Assembly: GCF_000412185.1 (NCBI RefSeq)
Contig: NZ_ASJA01000016.1
Span: forward strand, 25,882 to 89,881
From: Euryhalocaulis caribicus
GTDB lineage: Bacteria; Pseudomonadota; Alphaproteobacteria; Caulobacterales; Maricaulaceae
Length of the DNA: 64,000 nucleotides
Direction: 5' to 3'
The notes under the pieces were generated by a model, which was given only the letters and a program-made list of their open reading frames with translations, was not told the origin of the DNA and made no database searches. Position numbers and translations under genes: made by a program. This document shows, one piece after another, positions 35,999 to 45,103 of this stretch; the stretch's first letter is position 1; every line of letters begins with the position of its first letter.

Positions 35999-36014
35999 TA
36001 CCGTCCAGACGGTA
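35999..36014. promoter_or_regulatory. TetR-type operator, copy 2
   Basis: TACCGTC-CA-GACGGTA, the same inverted repeat as copy 1 extended by one pair on each side. It lies 28 bases before the proposed tetR start, so bound regulator would block transcription of its own operon. Confidence 0.78.
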
Positions 36015-36042
36015 CAGTTTTTGTGACAGGAGTATCCGGTCT

Positions 36043-36609
36043 TTGTCAGACATCGTTGAAATCGCCGAAAAACGCTCGACCCGCGACATCATTCTGGATG
36101 CCGCCGAGACTATCGTGGCCGATGAAGGCTCCGGGCGACTGACCATCGACGCGGTGGTCAGGAAGAGCGGCTTTTCCAAGGGCGGCGTGCTCTACAATTT
36201 CCCCAGCAAGGCCGCCCTGATCGAGGGCATGGTCGAGCGCATGGCCTGCTCCATCCGCGAGGATGCGCTTCATGCCGCGGACGAGGCCGAAAAGACCGAT
36301 TGCGCGGTTCTCATGGCGCTTCTGGAGAACATCCTGAACAAGGATGAGGAGAAAATGCGCGTTCGCATGGGTCTCCTCGCCGCCCTTGCCGAGCAGCCTG
36401 AGCTGATCGGGACGGTCCGCAAGAATATTGAGCAGATCAAGGAACAGGTCGCGGCTCATACCAGTGACATCGAAATGGCGTACCTGATGTTCCTGGCGGC
36501 CGATGGAATGCGCCTGTCGCGCATGATGGGCCTGGAAATTCTTACCCCCGAAGAACGTGAGCGCGTGGAAAAACGCATGCTCAAGATTACCAAGGAGATC
36601 TCGCGATGA
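36043..36609 (+). CDS. TetR/AcrR family regulator of the efflux operon
   Basis: A 188-residue repressor. The N-terminal helix-turn-helix reads LTIDAVVRKSGFSKGGVLYN followed by FPSKAALIEGMV, the typical TetR DNA-binding unit; the rest is a helical ligand-binding domain. No ATG fits: the best start is TTG 36043, with AGGAG at 36028-36032. The open frame upstream runs back through the operators and is not coding. The stop overlaps the adaptor gene (ATGA). Autoregulation through the two 14-16-base palindromes directly upstream is likely. Confidence 0.87.
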   Translation: MSDIVEIAEKRSTRDIILDAAETIVADEGSGRLTIDAVVRKSGFSKGGVLYNFPSKAALIEGMVERMACSIREDALHAADEAEKTDCAVLMALLENILNKDEEKMRVRMGLLAALAEQPELIGTVRKNIEQIKEQVAAHTSDIEMAYLMFLAADGMRLSRMMGLEILTPEERERVEKRMLKITKEISR

Positions 36610-37667
36610 CCCGCCCCCTGATCGCATGGATTGGCCTGGCCGCCGCCATTCTGGTCGCCGGCTGTAGCGGGGAGGCCGCCCAGGAGCCGGAAATCGTCAA
36701 GACCGCGCAGATCGAGACCGTGGAAACGGCCTCGAAAGGCCTGACTCGAGAGTTTGTCGGCCGCGTTGAGGCGCGGATCGCCATCGACGTCACGATGCGG
36801 GTCGGCGGCCGGCTTCAGGAATTCCCGGTCGAGGAGGGTGATCGCGTCAGCAAGGGCGACCTGATCGCGCGTCTTGAAGTACAGGATTACAATCGCGCAG
36901 TGCGCGAGGCGCAGGTTCGGGTGGAGCAGACTCGCACCGATCTCGTGCGCGCACGGGAGCTTTTTGAACAGAACGCGACCCCGAAAGCACAGCTGGACAG
37001 CGCGCAAACCGCCTATGATCTGGCGGTTGTGGCGCTGGATCAGGCCCGTCAGAACCTTGAATATGCTCGCTTCACCGCGCCGTTTGATGGTCTGGTGACC
37101 CGGAAATATGTCGATAATTACACTCAGGTGGATGCGGGAACCCCGATCGCGCGGCTGCAGGATACGGGCGAATTGCGCGTCGCGATCCAGGTTCCTGAGG
37201 ATCTTATCGCGACGGTTTCGGCTGATTCCGTGGCCATGTACGCGACGTTTCCGTTCGCGCCGGACCGTCAATTCCCGCTGGAATACCGCGAATTGATCGC
37301 CGAACCGGACCAGGCCTCGCTCACCTACAAGGTGATGATGGCCCTGCCGGAGGGCGTTCCCGCGTCGATTCTGCCCGGAATGACGGCCGATGTCGTCGCC
37401 AATGTCGCCATGAAAGGCCCGGTTTCCGGGGCGGTTCGCGTCCCTGTCGCGGCTCTGGACGACACGCCGGAGGGCGATTTCGTGGTCTGGACCTATGACG
37501 CGGCCTCCGGCGCAGTGGCGCCCCGGCCAGTCAAGCCGTCGCGTCTCGACAATGGCGGCGTGCTGGTGACAGAGGGGCTGCAAGCGGGCGAGCAAATCGT
37601 CACCGCCGGCGTGGCGGGTTTGCAGGAAGGCATGCGGGTGCGCCCGCTCGGCGACGAACTGGACTGA
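36606..37667 (+). CDS. RND efflux membrane-fusion (adaptor) lipoprotein
   Basis: A 353-residue periplasmic adaptor of the HlyD/AcrA family. It begins with a lipoprotein signal (LAAAILVAGC, lipobox Cys20). It has the biotinyl-lipoyl-like halves (GRVEARIAIDVTMRVGGRLQ and ARFTAPFDGLVTRKYVDN) on either side of a coiled-coil hairpin (VRVEQTRTDLVRARELFEQN), then a beta-barrel domain. It bridges the RND pump to an outer-membrane channel. It is coupled to tetR by ATGA and followed four bases later by the pump gene. Confidence 0.92.
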   Translation: MTRPLIAWIGLAAAILVAGCSGEAAQEPEIVKTAQIETVETASKGLTREFVGRVEARIAIDVTMRVGGRLQEFPVEEGDRVSKGDLIARLEVQDYNRAVREAQVRVEQTRTDLVRARELFEQNATPKAQLDSAQTAYDLAVVALDQARQNLEYARFTAPFDGLVTRKYVDNYTQVDAGTPIARLQDTGELRVAIQVPEDLIATVSADSVAMYATFPFAPDRQFPLEYRELIAEPDQASLTYKVMMALPEGVPASILPGMTADVVANVAMKGPVSGAVRVPVAALDDTPEGDFVVWTYDAASGAVAPRPVKPSRLDNGGVLVTEGLQAGEQIVTAGVAGLQEGMRVRPLGDELD

Positions 37668-37671
37668 ATTC

Positions 37672-40600
37672 ATGCGTTTCAATCTCGCGCGCCTGTCGAT
37701 CGAGAAGCCGCTTCTCGCTTGGCTGATTATCCTTTTCTGCCTGCTGGGCGGCATCTGGGCCTTTCTTACGATCGGTCGCCTGGAAGACCCGGCCTTCACC
37801 ATCAAGAACGCCGTCATCGTGACGCAGTATCCCGGCGCGACGGCCGAGGAGGTGGAGCAGGAAGTCACAGAACCGCTGGAGATCGCGCTGCAGCAGATGG
37901 ATCAGCTCAAGCGCATGGAATCGGAATCAGCGCCGGGCCGGTCCGAAATCCAGGTTGAGATGCTGGACCAGTATCGTGATGACGAGCTGGAACAGGTCTG
38001 GGACGATCTCCGCAAACGCATGCGCGACGCTTCGGCCTTCCTGCCCCCCGGCGCCAGCGAGCCCTTCGTCATTGATGATTTCGGTGATGTTTACGGCATT
38101 TTCTACGCGATCACGGCCCCGGGCTATTCCGACGCCCAGAAGCGTGATCTCGCCAAGATGCTCAGACGGGAGCTGTCGCTGGTTGACGGCGTCGCGCGGG
38201 TGGAGACGGCCGGGCTCGAAGACGAGCGCATCTATGTCGAAATTCCGCAGGGCCGCCTTGCCCGTCTGAACCTGCCCTTTCCGGCGGTGCTGCAGGCCAT
38301 TTCAAACGAGAACGAAGTGGTTTCCGCCGGCGAAGCGCCGATGGGCGAACGCTTGCTGCGCATCTCCGTGCCGCAGAGCATCGACGGCGTGGCGGCGCTG
38401 GAGAACTTGCTGATCGCGCCGGCCAATTCAGGGGATACGATCCGGCTGGGCGATATTGCGACCGTGACCCGGGCGCATGTCGAACGCCCCGATCAGTTTA
38501 TCTATCACAACAATCAGCGCGCCTTCACGGTGGCCGTCGCCGGTCTGCCGTCCGCCAATATTGTCGATGTCGGTCACGCGGTCGAGGCGAAGCTGGACCA
38601 GCTTGCCCCGCGGATCCCGGTCGGCGTGGATATCCACCCGATCTATGAGCAGCATCAGGTGGTTCAGGAATCGCTCAACGGCTTCCTCGTGAACCTGGCC
38701 CTGTCGCTCGCCATCGTGGTCGGAATGCTGTGCGTGTTCATGGGTTGGCGCGCGGGCCTGTCCGTCGGCACGGTCCTGCTTCTGACCATTTCAGGGACCA
38801 TCTTTTTCATGAAGCTCGGCGGGTTGGAGATGCAGCGCATCTCTCTGGGCGCGCTGATCATCGCCATGGGCATGCTGGTCGATAACGCCATCGTGGTGGT
38901 GGAAGGCATACAGACCGGCGTGCAGCGCGGCGAAGGCCGGAAGGAAGCGGCCGAGGACGCGGTGTCCGCCACGCAGTGGCCGCTGCTTGGCGCGACCGTC
39001 ATCGGGATCATGGCGTTCTCCGGCATCGGCCTTTCGCCGGATGTGACGGGCGAATTCCTGTTCTCCCTGTTCGCGGTGATCCTGATTTCCCTGATGCTCA
39101 GCTGGGTGCTGGCGATCACGGTCGCCCCGCTTGTGTCCTACACCCTGTTCAAGTCAAACCGGGGCAACCCGACCGACCCCTATGGCGGCCGCGTATTCGG
39201 CCTCTATCGCCGCATTCTGGGAACCACGCTGCGCGCCCGGTGGATAACGCTGGCCGTCCTGCTGGTCGTTACAGTGACCAGCTACTGGGCGTTCGGGTTT
39301 GTGAAGCAATCCTTCTTCCCCAATTCCAACACGCCGATCTTTTATGTCGACGTGGTGCAGCCTCAGGGCGCCGACATCCTCGACGTGAATGAGGACCTGC
39401 AGGAAATGGGCGCCTATGTCGCAGAACTGGAAAATGTTCTGGCCGTCGACATGTTCGTGGGGGCTGGCGCAACCCGTTTCATGCTGACCTACGCGCCGGA
39501 ACAGCCCAACACCGCCTATGGCCAGTTGATCGTTCGGACCGCCGACCGCAATGAAATTCCCCCGCTCGCCAACCAGATCGAGAAGCATCTGGAGGAAAAC
39601 TGGCCGGGCGCGGAAATTCGCGTGAATCGCATTGTCTTCGGTCCGCCCTCCGGCGCGGATCTGGAAGCGCGCTTCTCAGGCCCGGATGCGGATGTGCTGC
39701 GCGCCCTGGCGGACGAGGCGATGGCAAGCGTGGAGCGCGAGGCGAATGTCACCGAAGTCCGCACAACATGGCGTAACCGCGCGCCGGTCATCATCCCCGA
39801 AATCAACGAATCCCGCGCCCGGACGCTGGGCGTTGCGCGGGAAGACATCGCGCAGGCCGTCAGCTTCGCCACCACGGGCGAGACGGTGGGCCTGTATCGT
39901 GAGAAAGACCGCCTGATCCCCATCGTCGCCCGCGCTCCGGTCGCTGAACGCAATGAAGCCGATGCCCTGGCCGACCGCCTGATCTGGAGTCCGGGCCGGA
40001 ATTCTTACGTCTCGATGGATGATCTTGTCAGCGCGTTCGAGGTGGAAGCCGAGGAGACTCTGATTCAGCGCTATAACCGGGTCCGCACGATCACGGTGCA
40101 GGCGCAGTCCCGCCAGAGTGAGACCGCGGCCACAGCGTTCGAGCGTTTCCGCCCGGCGATCGAGTCGGTCGAATTGCCGCCCGGCTATACGCTGGAATGG
40201 GGCGGCGAGTTTGAAGCCTCTATGGAGGCGAATGAATCACTCGGGGCGCAGCTTCCGGTCAGCTTCATCGTTATGTTGCTGGTCTCGCTGCTGCTGTTCC
40301 TGAAGGTGCGTCAGCCGCTCATTGTCTGGCTGATCGTGCCGATGTCGCTGGTCGGCGTGGTGATCGGCCTTCTGACCACCAACACCGCTTTCAGCTTCAC
40401 GGCCCTTCTGGGCTTCCTGTCCCTGTCGGGCATGCTGATCAAGAACGCCATTGTCCTGATTGACGAGATCGATGTCCGCATCGATCGCGGCGATGACCGG
40501 TGGGAGGCCTTGCGTGACGGCTCGGTCAGCCGCCTGCGGCCTGTTCTTCTGGCGGCCGGCACGACGATCCTCGGCATGACTCCTCTGCTCACCGACGCCT

Positions 40601-40767
40601 TCTTCCGCGGCATGGCGGTGACAATCATTGGCGGTCTCGCCTTCGCGACGGTCTTGACCATGGTGGCGGCGCCGCTGCTCTATTCGCTGTTCTTCGGCAT
40701 CAAGCCGCCGAACCGCCGTCAATCTCAAGCGGCCGCCGGATCAGTTTCCGCGCCGGCCGCCCGATAG
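37672..40767 (+). CDS. RND family efflux permease
   Basis: A 1031-residue proton-driven inner-membrane pump of the AcrB/HAE1 superfamily. It has 12 membrane spans in two blocks, large periplasmic loops, an N-terminal EKPLLAWLIILFCLLGGIWA, and the TM4 stretch GALIIAMGMLVDNAIVVVEG. It has a C-terminal LSLSGMLIKNAIVLIDEID. It forms a drug or toxic-compound exporter with the preceding adaptor. No outer-membrane factor is encoded in the operon, so a TolC-like channel from elsewhere must be used. Substrates cannot be read from sequence. Confidence 0.93.
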   Translation: MRFNLARLSIEKPLLAWLIILFCLLGGIWAFLTIGRLEDPAFTIKNAVIVTQYPGATAEEVEQEVTEPLEIALQQMDQLKRMESESAPGRSEIQVEMLDQYRDDELEQVWDDLRKRMRDASAFLPPGASEPFVIDDFGDVYGIFYAITAPGYSDAQKRDLAKMLRRELSLVDGVARVETAGLEDERIYVEIPQGRLARLNLPFPAVLQAISNENEVVSAGEAPMGERLLRISVPQSIDGVAALENLLIAPANSGDTIRLGDIATVTRAHVERPDQFIYHNNQRAFTVAVAGLPSANIVDVGHAVEAKLDQLAPRIPVGVDIHPIYEQHQVVQESLNGFLVNLALSLAIVVGMLCVFMGWRAGLSVGTVLLLTISGTIFFMKLGGLEMQRISLGALIIAMGMLVDNAIVVVEGIQTGVQRGEGRKEAAEDAVSATQWPLLGATVIGIMAFSGIGLSPDVTGEFLFSLFAVILISLMLSWVLAITVAPLVSYTLFKSNRGNPTDPYGGRVFGLYRRILGTTLRARWITLAVLLVVTVTSYWAFGFVKQSFFPNSNTPIFYVDVVQPQGADILDVNEDLQEMGAYVAELENVLAVDMFVGAGATRFMLTYAPEQPNTAYGQLIVRTADRNEIPPLANQIEKHLEENWPGAEIRVNRIVFGPPSGADLEARFSGPDADVLRALADEAMASVEREANVTEVRTTWRNRAPVIIPEINESRARTLGVAREDIAQAVSFATTGETVGLYREKDRLIPIVARAPVAERNEADALADRLIWSPGRNSYVSMDDLVSAFEVEAEETLIQRYNRVRTITVQAQSRQSETAATAFERFRPAIESVELPPGYTLEWGGEFEASMEANESLGAQLPVSFIVMLLVSLLLFLKVRQPLIVWLIVPMSLVGVVIGLLTTNTAFSFTALLGFLSLSGMLIKNAIVLIDEIDVRIDRGDDRWEALRDGSVSRLRPVLLAAGTTILGMTPLLTDAFFRGMAVTIIGGLAFATVLTMVAAPLLYSLFFGIKPPNRRQSQAAAGSVSAPAAR

Positions 40768-40768
40768 A

Positions 40769-41443
40769 TCAGGAACAGCCTTCGACATATTGAATGCTCG
40801 GCCCGCCGGCGTGGATCATGTGGATCTCGCCCGAGGGATTGACCTGATAGCGGATGCCGCGCGCATCGGGGTCCTGCACATAGTCCGCGCTCGTATTACC
40901 CGATTGCCAGACGGTGAAGTCCTGCGCTTCGGGATTATATTTGCCCGGCGTGACGACCGCGCCGTCGCCATAGGCTTCGCGGATGGTCTCCGGGCCATCG
41001 CCCAATCCGATTCCGGCATCCGTTTCCACGACGGAGTTGCGGGCCAGGGAAATGCGGCTGAGGACGCCATTCTCCATCATTACCAGAATGCCGTCCGGGG
41101 CGTCGGCGGGATGAAATTGATCGCAGACTTCCGGCTCCGGCCCGCCGACCGCGCCGGGATTGTCGTCCGGACCCGCCGCCTCATTCACCTCCTCCAGCGT
41201 CATGCCGATGCGCAGCGGTCCAAGACCGTCGCCGGTCAGGGCGGCGTTTTCGAAGCCTTCGGTTTCAGACGCCGGTTCGGCCGCGGGCGGCGTGGGGGCG
41301 GTGGTTTCGTTTTCGGCTTCGGGCATTTGTGCTGGCAGAGCGGTTTCTTCCCCGGCGGCGGGCGCTTCGCCGGAATCGGGCGTGTCATTCGCCCCGCAGG
41401 ATGCGAGGGCGATCGAGGCAAGCAGGGCTGCTGTGCGTGTCAT
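40769..41443 (-). CDS. putative lipoprotein of unknown function
   Basis: A 224-residue protein with a lipoprotein signal (MTRTAALLASIALASCGAND, Cys16). A low-complexity Ala/Glu/Pro/Thr linker (about 17-65) follows. The C-terminal domain begins GDGLGPLRIGMTLEEVNEAA, a pattern often seen in small periplasmic proteins where GMT starts a BLIP/OmlA-like helix. The rest is beta-rich, with cysteines in VCDQFHP and at the C-terminus (VEGCS) that could form a disulfide. It lies 45 bases after kynA in the same direction; no functional link is apparent. Confidence 0.75.
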   Translation of the reverse strand: MTRTAALLASIALASCGANDTPDSGEAPAAGEETALPAQMPEAENETTAPTPPAAEPASETEGFENAALTGDGLGPLRIGMTLEEVNEAAGPDDNPGAVGGPEPEVCDQFHPADAPDGILVMMENGVLSRISLARNSVVETDAGIGLGDGPETIREAYGDGAVVTPGKYNPEAQDFTVWQSGNTSADYVQDPDARGIRYQVNPSGEIHMIHAGGPSIQYVEGCS

Positions 41444-41488
41444 GTCAGACTCCGGCAATTCGATGCGCCGCAAACCGGCGCGCGCCGG

Positions 41489-42304
41489 TCAAAGACGCGT
41501 GCGCAGGCTCAAGAGTTCCGGGAAAAATGACTTATCCAGCGCCTTGGCCAGATAGCTGACGCCCGACGTTCCGCCGGTTCCGGTCTTGTAGCCGATGATG
41601 CGCTCCACGGTTTTCAGATGCGCGAACCGCCATTGCTGGAACCGGTATTCCAGATCGACCAGTTTCTCGGCCAGTTCATAGAGATCCCAGTGGGTCTCGG
41701 GATCGCGGTAGATTTTCAGCCAGGCGTCTTCGACCCCTTCGCTGAATTCGTGCGAGTCGGCGAGGGGGCGGCTCAGAACCATCTCCGGAATATCGAAACC
41801 GCGCCGCGCCAGCAGGGCCAGCGCCTCGCCATAGAGCGAGGGCGCCTCCAGCGCGGCCTTGAGACGGGCATGGATTTCCGGGTTGCCTTCGTGCGGTTTC
41901 AGCATCCGGGCGTCCTTGGCTCCCATCAGGAATTCCAGTTCACGATACTGGAAAGACTGGAAGCCGGAGCTTTGGCCCAGGGACGGGCGGATTTTCGCGT
42001 AGTCGGCCGGCGTCATGGTGGCCAGCACGTCCCAGGACTGGATCAGCTGGGTCTGGATGCGCGCCACACGGGCGATCATCTTGAAGGCCGGGCCGAGCAC
42101 GTCTTTCCTGATCTGGTCGCGCGCGGCGCGAAGCTCGTGCGAGGACAGTTTCATCCATAGCTCGGTGGCCTGATGGATGGTGATGAAAAGAAGCTCATCA
42201 TGCTCGCCGGACAGCGGGGCTTGCGCGGTCAGAATCTTGTCGAGCTGCAGATAATCCCCGTAGCTGAGGTCCGGGCGCTCGTGAAACGTAAGGTCGTCGC
42301 TCAT
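41489..42304 (-). CDS. kynA: tryptophan 2,3-dioxygenase KynA
   Basis: KynA is a heme enzyme opening the indole ring of L-tryptophan to N-formylkynurenine. The 271-residue protein has [16 protein letters not shown], the substrate-binding [32 protein letters not shown], and the glycine-rich loop [13 protein letters not shown] near the C-terminus, with heme-ligand histidine in [14 protein letters not shown]. An AAAGGG sequence precedes the ATG. It lies 14 bases downstream of kynU. The formamidase step (kynB) is not encoded in the window. Confidence 0.95.
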   Translation of the reverse strand: MSDDLTFHERPDLSYGDYLQLDKILTAQAPLSGEHDELLFITIHQATELWMKLSSHELRAARDQIRKDVLGPAFKMIARVARIQTQLIQSWDVLATMTPADYAKIRPSLGQSSGFQSFQYRELEFLMGAKDARMLKPHEGNPEIHARLKAALEAPSLYGEALALLARRGFDIPEMVLSRPLADSHEFSEGVEDAWLKIYRDPETHWDLYELAEKLVDLEYRFQQWRFAHLKTVERIIGYKTGTGGTSGVSYLAKALDKSFFPELLSLRTRL

Positions 42305-42318
42305 CGCCCTTTATCCCT

Positions 42319-43551
42319 TCAGGTAACCGCCGCGCGCTCGGCGAAACGGGGTTCGCGCCACTCGCCGGTTTCCATCACTTCGGCCAGATGCGCGGCCGCG
42401 TCATGGACGTCGACGAAGCGCGTATAGAGCGGGGTGAAGCCAAAGCGAAGAATGTCCGGATCGCGGAAATCGCCGATCACGCCCCGCGCAATGATCGCCT
42501 GCATGATGGCGTAGCCGTCCTTGTGCCGCAGGCTGACCTGGCTGCCGCGCCATTCGGAATCGCGGGCGCAGCCCAGCTCGAATTCCTCTCCGCAGCGTTC
42601 CTCCACCAGCTGGATGAACAGATCGCCCAGCCTCCGGCTCTTGGCGCGGATATCGGCCATGTCCACGCCGTCAAACGTCTTCAGACCCTCCTCCAGCGCC
42701 GTCAGCGCCAGGATGGAGGGGGAGGAGCACATGGCCCGCCGAACGCCGCTGGCCGGCGCGTAATCGTCCACGAACTCGAACGGCTTTGCATGGCCCAGCC
42801 ATCCCGAAAGCGGCGTGTGGAAATCGTCCAGATGCCGCTTGGCGATGAACAGGAAGCCCGGCGCGCCCGGTCCGCCATTGAGATATTTATAGCCGCACCC
42901 CACCGCCAGGTCGCAGCGCGCGGCCTGCAGGTCCAGCTCCACCGCGCCCGTCGAATGGCTGAGGTCCCACAGCGTCAGCGCCCCGGCGTCATGCGCCGCC
43001 TTCGTCATCGCCTGCATGTCGAACAGCGCGCCGGTCTTGTAGTGGGCATGGGTCAGCAGGAGGAGGGCGACATCGTCATCCAGCGCCTCCGGGATGTTCT
43101 CCCGCGCCACGGCCCGCACCTCCACGCCGTCATGAAATTCGGCCAGGCCCTGCAGCATGTAGAGATCGGTCGGGAAATTGCCGGTCTCGGTGACGATCAC
43201 CTTGCGCCCGGGCCGCATTTTCAGGGCCGCGGCCGCCAGCTTGTAGATATTGATGGAAACCGTGTCGGCGACCAGAACCTCTTCCGGCGCGGCCCCGATC
43301 AGCGGCGCGACCTTCGCGCCCAGATCCAGCGGCATGTCCATCCAGCCATGCTTGTTCCAGCTGGAAATCAGGTCTTCGCCCCATTCGCGCTCGACCATTT
43401 CCTTCATCCGGGCCGGCGTCGCGGCGGGCAGCACGCCCAGTGAGTTGCCGTCCAGATAGATCAGGCCGTCGGGAATGGAGAAGCGGTCGCGCGCAAAGGC
43501 CAGCGCGTCATCCGCGTCCATCTGCTCGAAATCGGCGCGGGTCAGGCTCAT
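42319..43551 (-). CDS. kynU: kynureninase KynU
   Basis: KynU is a PLP enzyme cleaving L-kynurenine to anthranilate and alanine. The 410-residue protein shows IYLDGNSLGVLPAATPARM at the N-terminus, TLWDLSHSTGAVELDLQAAR (PLP-binding Asp region), and the Schiff-base lysine in AVGCGYKYLNGGPGAPGFLF. Its ATG lies in the stop of the sulfotransferase gene. Together with kynA it covers two of the three steps from tryptophan to anthranilate. Confidence 0.95.
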   Translation of the reverse strand: MSLTRADFEQMDADDALAFARDRFSIPDGLIYLDGNSLGVLPAATPARMKEMVEREWGEDLISSWNKHGWMDMPLDLGAKVAPLIGAAPEEVLVADTVSINIYKLAAAALKMRPGRKVIVTETGNFPTDLYMLQGLAEFHDGVEVRAVARENIPEALDDDVALLLLTHAHYKTGALFDMQAMTKAAHDAGALTLWDLSHSTGAVELDLQAARCDLAVGCGYKYLNGGPGAPGFLFIAKRHLDDFHTPLSGWLGHAKPFEFVDDYAPASGVRRAMCSSPSILALTALEEGLKTFDGVDMADIRAKSRRLGDLFIQLVEERCGEEFELGCARDSEWRGSQVSLRHKDGYAIMQAIIARGVIGDFRDPDILRFGFTPLYTRFVDVHDAAAHLAEVMETGEWREPRFAERAAVT

Positions 43552-44282
43552 ACAGGCTCCGGCAGGCCAAGATCGCGGAAGACTTCATTGGTGATGGCGT
43601 CGAAGCGTTCGATATAGAATCCGAAGTGGTCTTCGATTTCCGCGCGGTGTTTCGGTTCCATCTCGGTCTCGTAGCGTTTCAGGACGCCCTTGTTGAATTC
43701 CGGGACGTCTTCCTTTTTCGGCGCCGCCTCGTCGATGCGGGAAAGGGCGTCTTCCGTGCCGGCGAAATGGGCCAGTTCGCGCGCCAGGATGTCCGGGTGC
43801 TGGGCCACCAGCATGAAGGGCACGGGCATGACGTTCGGCGTTTCCAGCCATTCCATCGTCTTGCCGATCTGCTTGCGCAGCACGCGGATCGCGTCGTCCA
43901 TATGGTGCAGCGTGGCGAAGAAGGACTCCTTGCCATTCTCGCGGTCGCGCACCCCGGCGTCCAGCAGGGCCAGCGCGCTGTCCCGCGGATCGCGGAAAGA
44001 CGCCGTCGCCTTGATCCGCCCGGCCCAGATTTCCTGCGCCGTATAGGCATGCAGGGTGGAATGGGTTTTCACCGGCAGCAGCTCGTCATCCGGCCAGCGG
44101 TCGCGCGCCAGTTCGATATATTCGCGGTCCACATCGGGCTGGAAAGCGGCCTTGCGGTCTTCCGGCATCCGCTCGTCCAGACGCCGCCATATCGGGGAGC
44201 CCGCCCCCTCCGCCAGATTGGTCAGCGTAAAGAAGACAAAAGTGCTGGCCGATTTGGGCAGGCCGTAAGAAATCAAAATCAT
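43548..44282 (-). CDS. sulfotransferase family protein
   Basis: A 244-residue cytosolic protein of the P-loop sulfotransferase fold. The 5'-phosphosulfate loop is ISYGLPKSASTFVFFTL, and the 3'-phosphate site is ATASFRDPRDSALALLDAG. It would transfer sulfate from PAPS to a small molecule, lipid or glycan. It is the first gene of the leftward kyn operon and overlaps kynU by ATGA, an unusual partnership. It is also divergent, 98 bases away, from the glycosyltransferase operon, which may be the more natural partner. Confidence 0.82.
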   Translation of the reverse strand: MILISYGLPKSASTFVFFTLTNLAEGAGSPIWRRLDERMPEDRKAAFQPDVDREYIELARDRWPDDELLPVKTHSTLHAYTAQEIWAGRIKATASFRDPRDSALALLDAGVRDRENGKESFFATLHHMDDAIRVLRKQIGKTMEWLETPNVMPVPFMLVAQHPDILARELAHFAGTEDALSRIDEAAPKKEDVPEFNKGVLKRYETEMEPKHRAEIEDHFGFYIERFDAITNEVFRDLGLPEPV

Positions 44283-44380
44283 ACCAAGCGCTTATGTCTG
44301 TTGCGGGGCGAAAAGCCTTTGACGGCGGGCCGACCGCTCTCTAGGACGGACCGGCGTTCATGACAATATCGGAGCGGCAA

Positions 44381-44557
44381 ATGTCCAAGGAACTGGCGGC
44401 GGTTGAACTGGCTAAGGAACTGGCCCGGATGGAAGGCGTGCTGCAGCCCGACGGCACATGGACGCGCAAGGATCCGCGCATGTTGTTCAATTATTACAGC
44501 CGCGCCGTGAAGAAGGTTTTCGCCTTCGATCCCGACACCCTGGACGAGGACGAATAG
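44381..44557 (+). CDS. small conserved-looking protein of unknown function
   Basis: A 58-residue charged protein beginning MSKELAAVELAKELARMEGV, with a PDGTWTRKDPRMLFNYYSRA middle and acidic tail (DTLDEDE). ATG 44381 is chosen because GGAG lies six bases upstream; an in-frame ATG at 44360 has no clear site. It lies nine bases before the next gene and leads the four-gene operon with the OGT-like glycosyltransferase. No family recognised. Confidence 0.65.
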   Translation: MSKELAAVELAKELARMEGVLQPDGTWTRKDPRMLFNYYSRAVKKVFAFDPDTLDEDE

Positions 44558-44566
44558 GGGCGCGCC

Positions 44567-45103
44567 ATGCCGCGCGAAACGCCCGCGCCCGACTGGACCG
44601 ACATTCGCGACATCATCGCTGCGGGACGCCCCGCGCAGGGCGCCGCGCGGCTGGCTGAAGCCGCTGCGCCCTGGCGGCTGGCGGGCGAAACCCTGCGCGA
44701 AAGCGACCCGCCTGACGCCGTGGCGCGGGCCGGAACCTTTATCGAAACGGGCCGTCACGCCAGCTGGTTCGATGCGCGGCTGCCTGCGCTGGCGGAAGAG
44801 GGCTGGACCGCCGCCCTGTTCACCCTCGGCTGGCGGTGCGCACTGCGCCATGACCTGCAGGGCGCGGCCGATTACGCCGCCGCCGTTACCGGCCACGCCT
44901 CCGCCGCGCCTGCTGCCATTGCGCCGCTGCTGGCGGGCGGGGGGCGTTTTCTCGACTGGCTGGCTTACGATCTGTCCCGGCGTCTTGTGTTGCAGCCTGT
45001 CACGGCGCGGCGCGCGGGCGGTCCGCTCTATTTCCGCGGCGACATGAATGAAGTCGGCGTCGTGGGCGGCGCGGAATTCACCGAACGCGGATTCGGCCTG
45101 TGA
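44567..45103 (+). CDS. protein of unknown function in the glycosyltransferase operon
   Basis: A 178-residue mostly helical protein starting MPRETPAPDWTDIRDIIAAG, rich in Ala, Arg and Trp. It is without signal peptide or membrane span, and has no motif I recognise. AGGGG lies just before the ATG, and its stop overlaps the glycosyltransferase GTG (GTGA), so the two are probably co-translated. The alternating helices (RLAEAAAPWRLAGETL, AALFTLGWRCALRHDLQGAA) could be degenerate TPR-like units, which OGT-type enzymes usually carry in cis. That idea is speculative. Confidence 0.65.
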   Translation: MPRETPAPDWTDIRDIIAAGRPAQGAARLAEAAAPWRLAGETLRESDPPDAVARAGTFIETGRHASWFDARLPALAEEGWTAALFTLGWRCALRHDLQGAADYAAAVTGHASAAPAAIAPLLAGGGRFLDWLAYDLSRRLVLQPVTARRAGGPLYFRGDMNEVGVVGGAEFTERGFGL

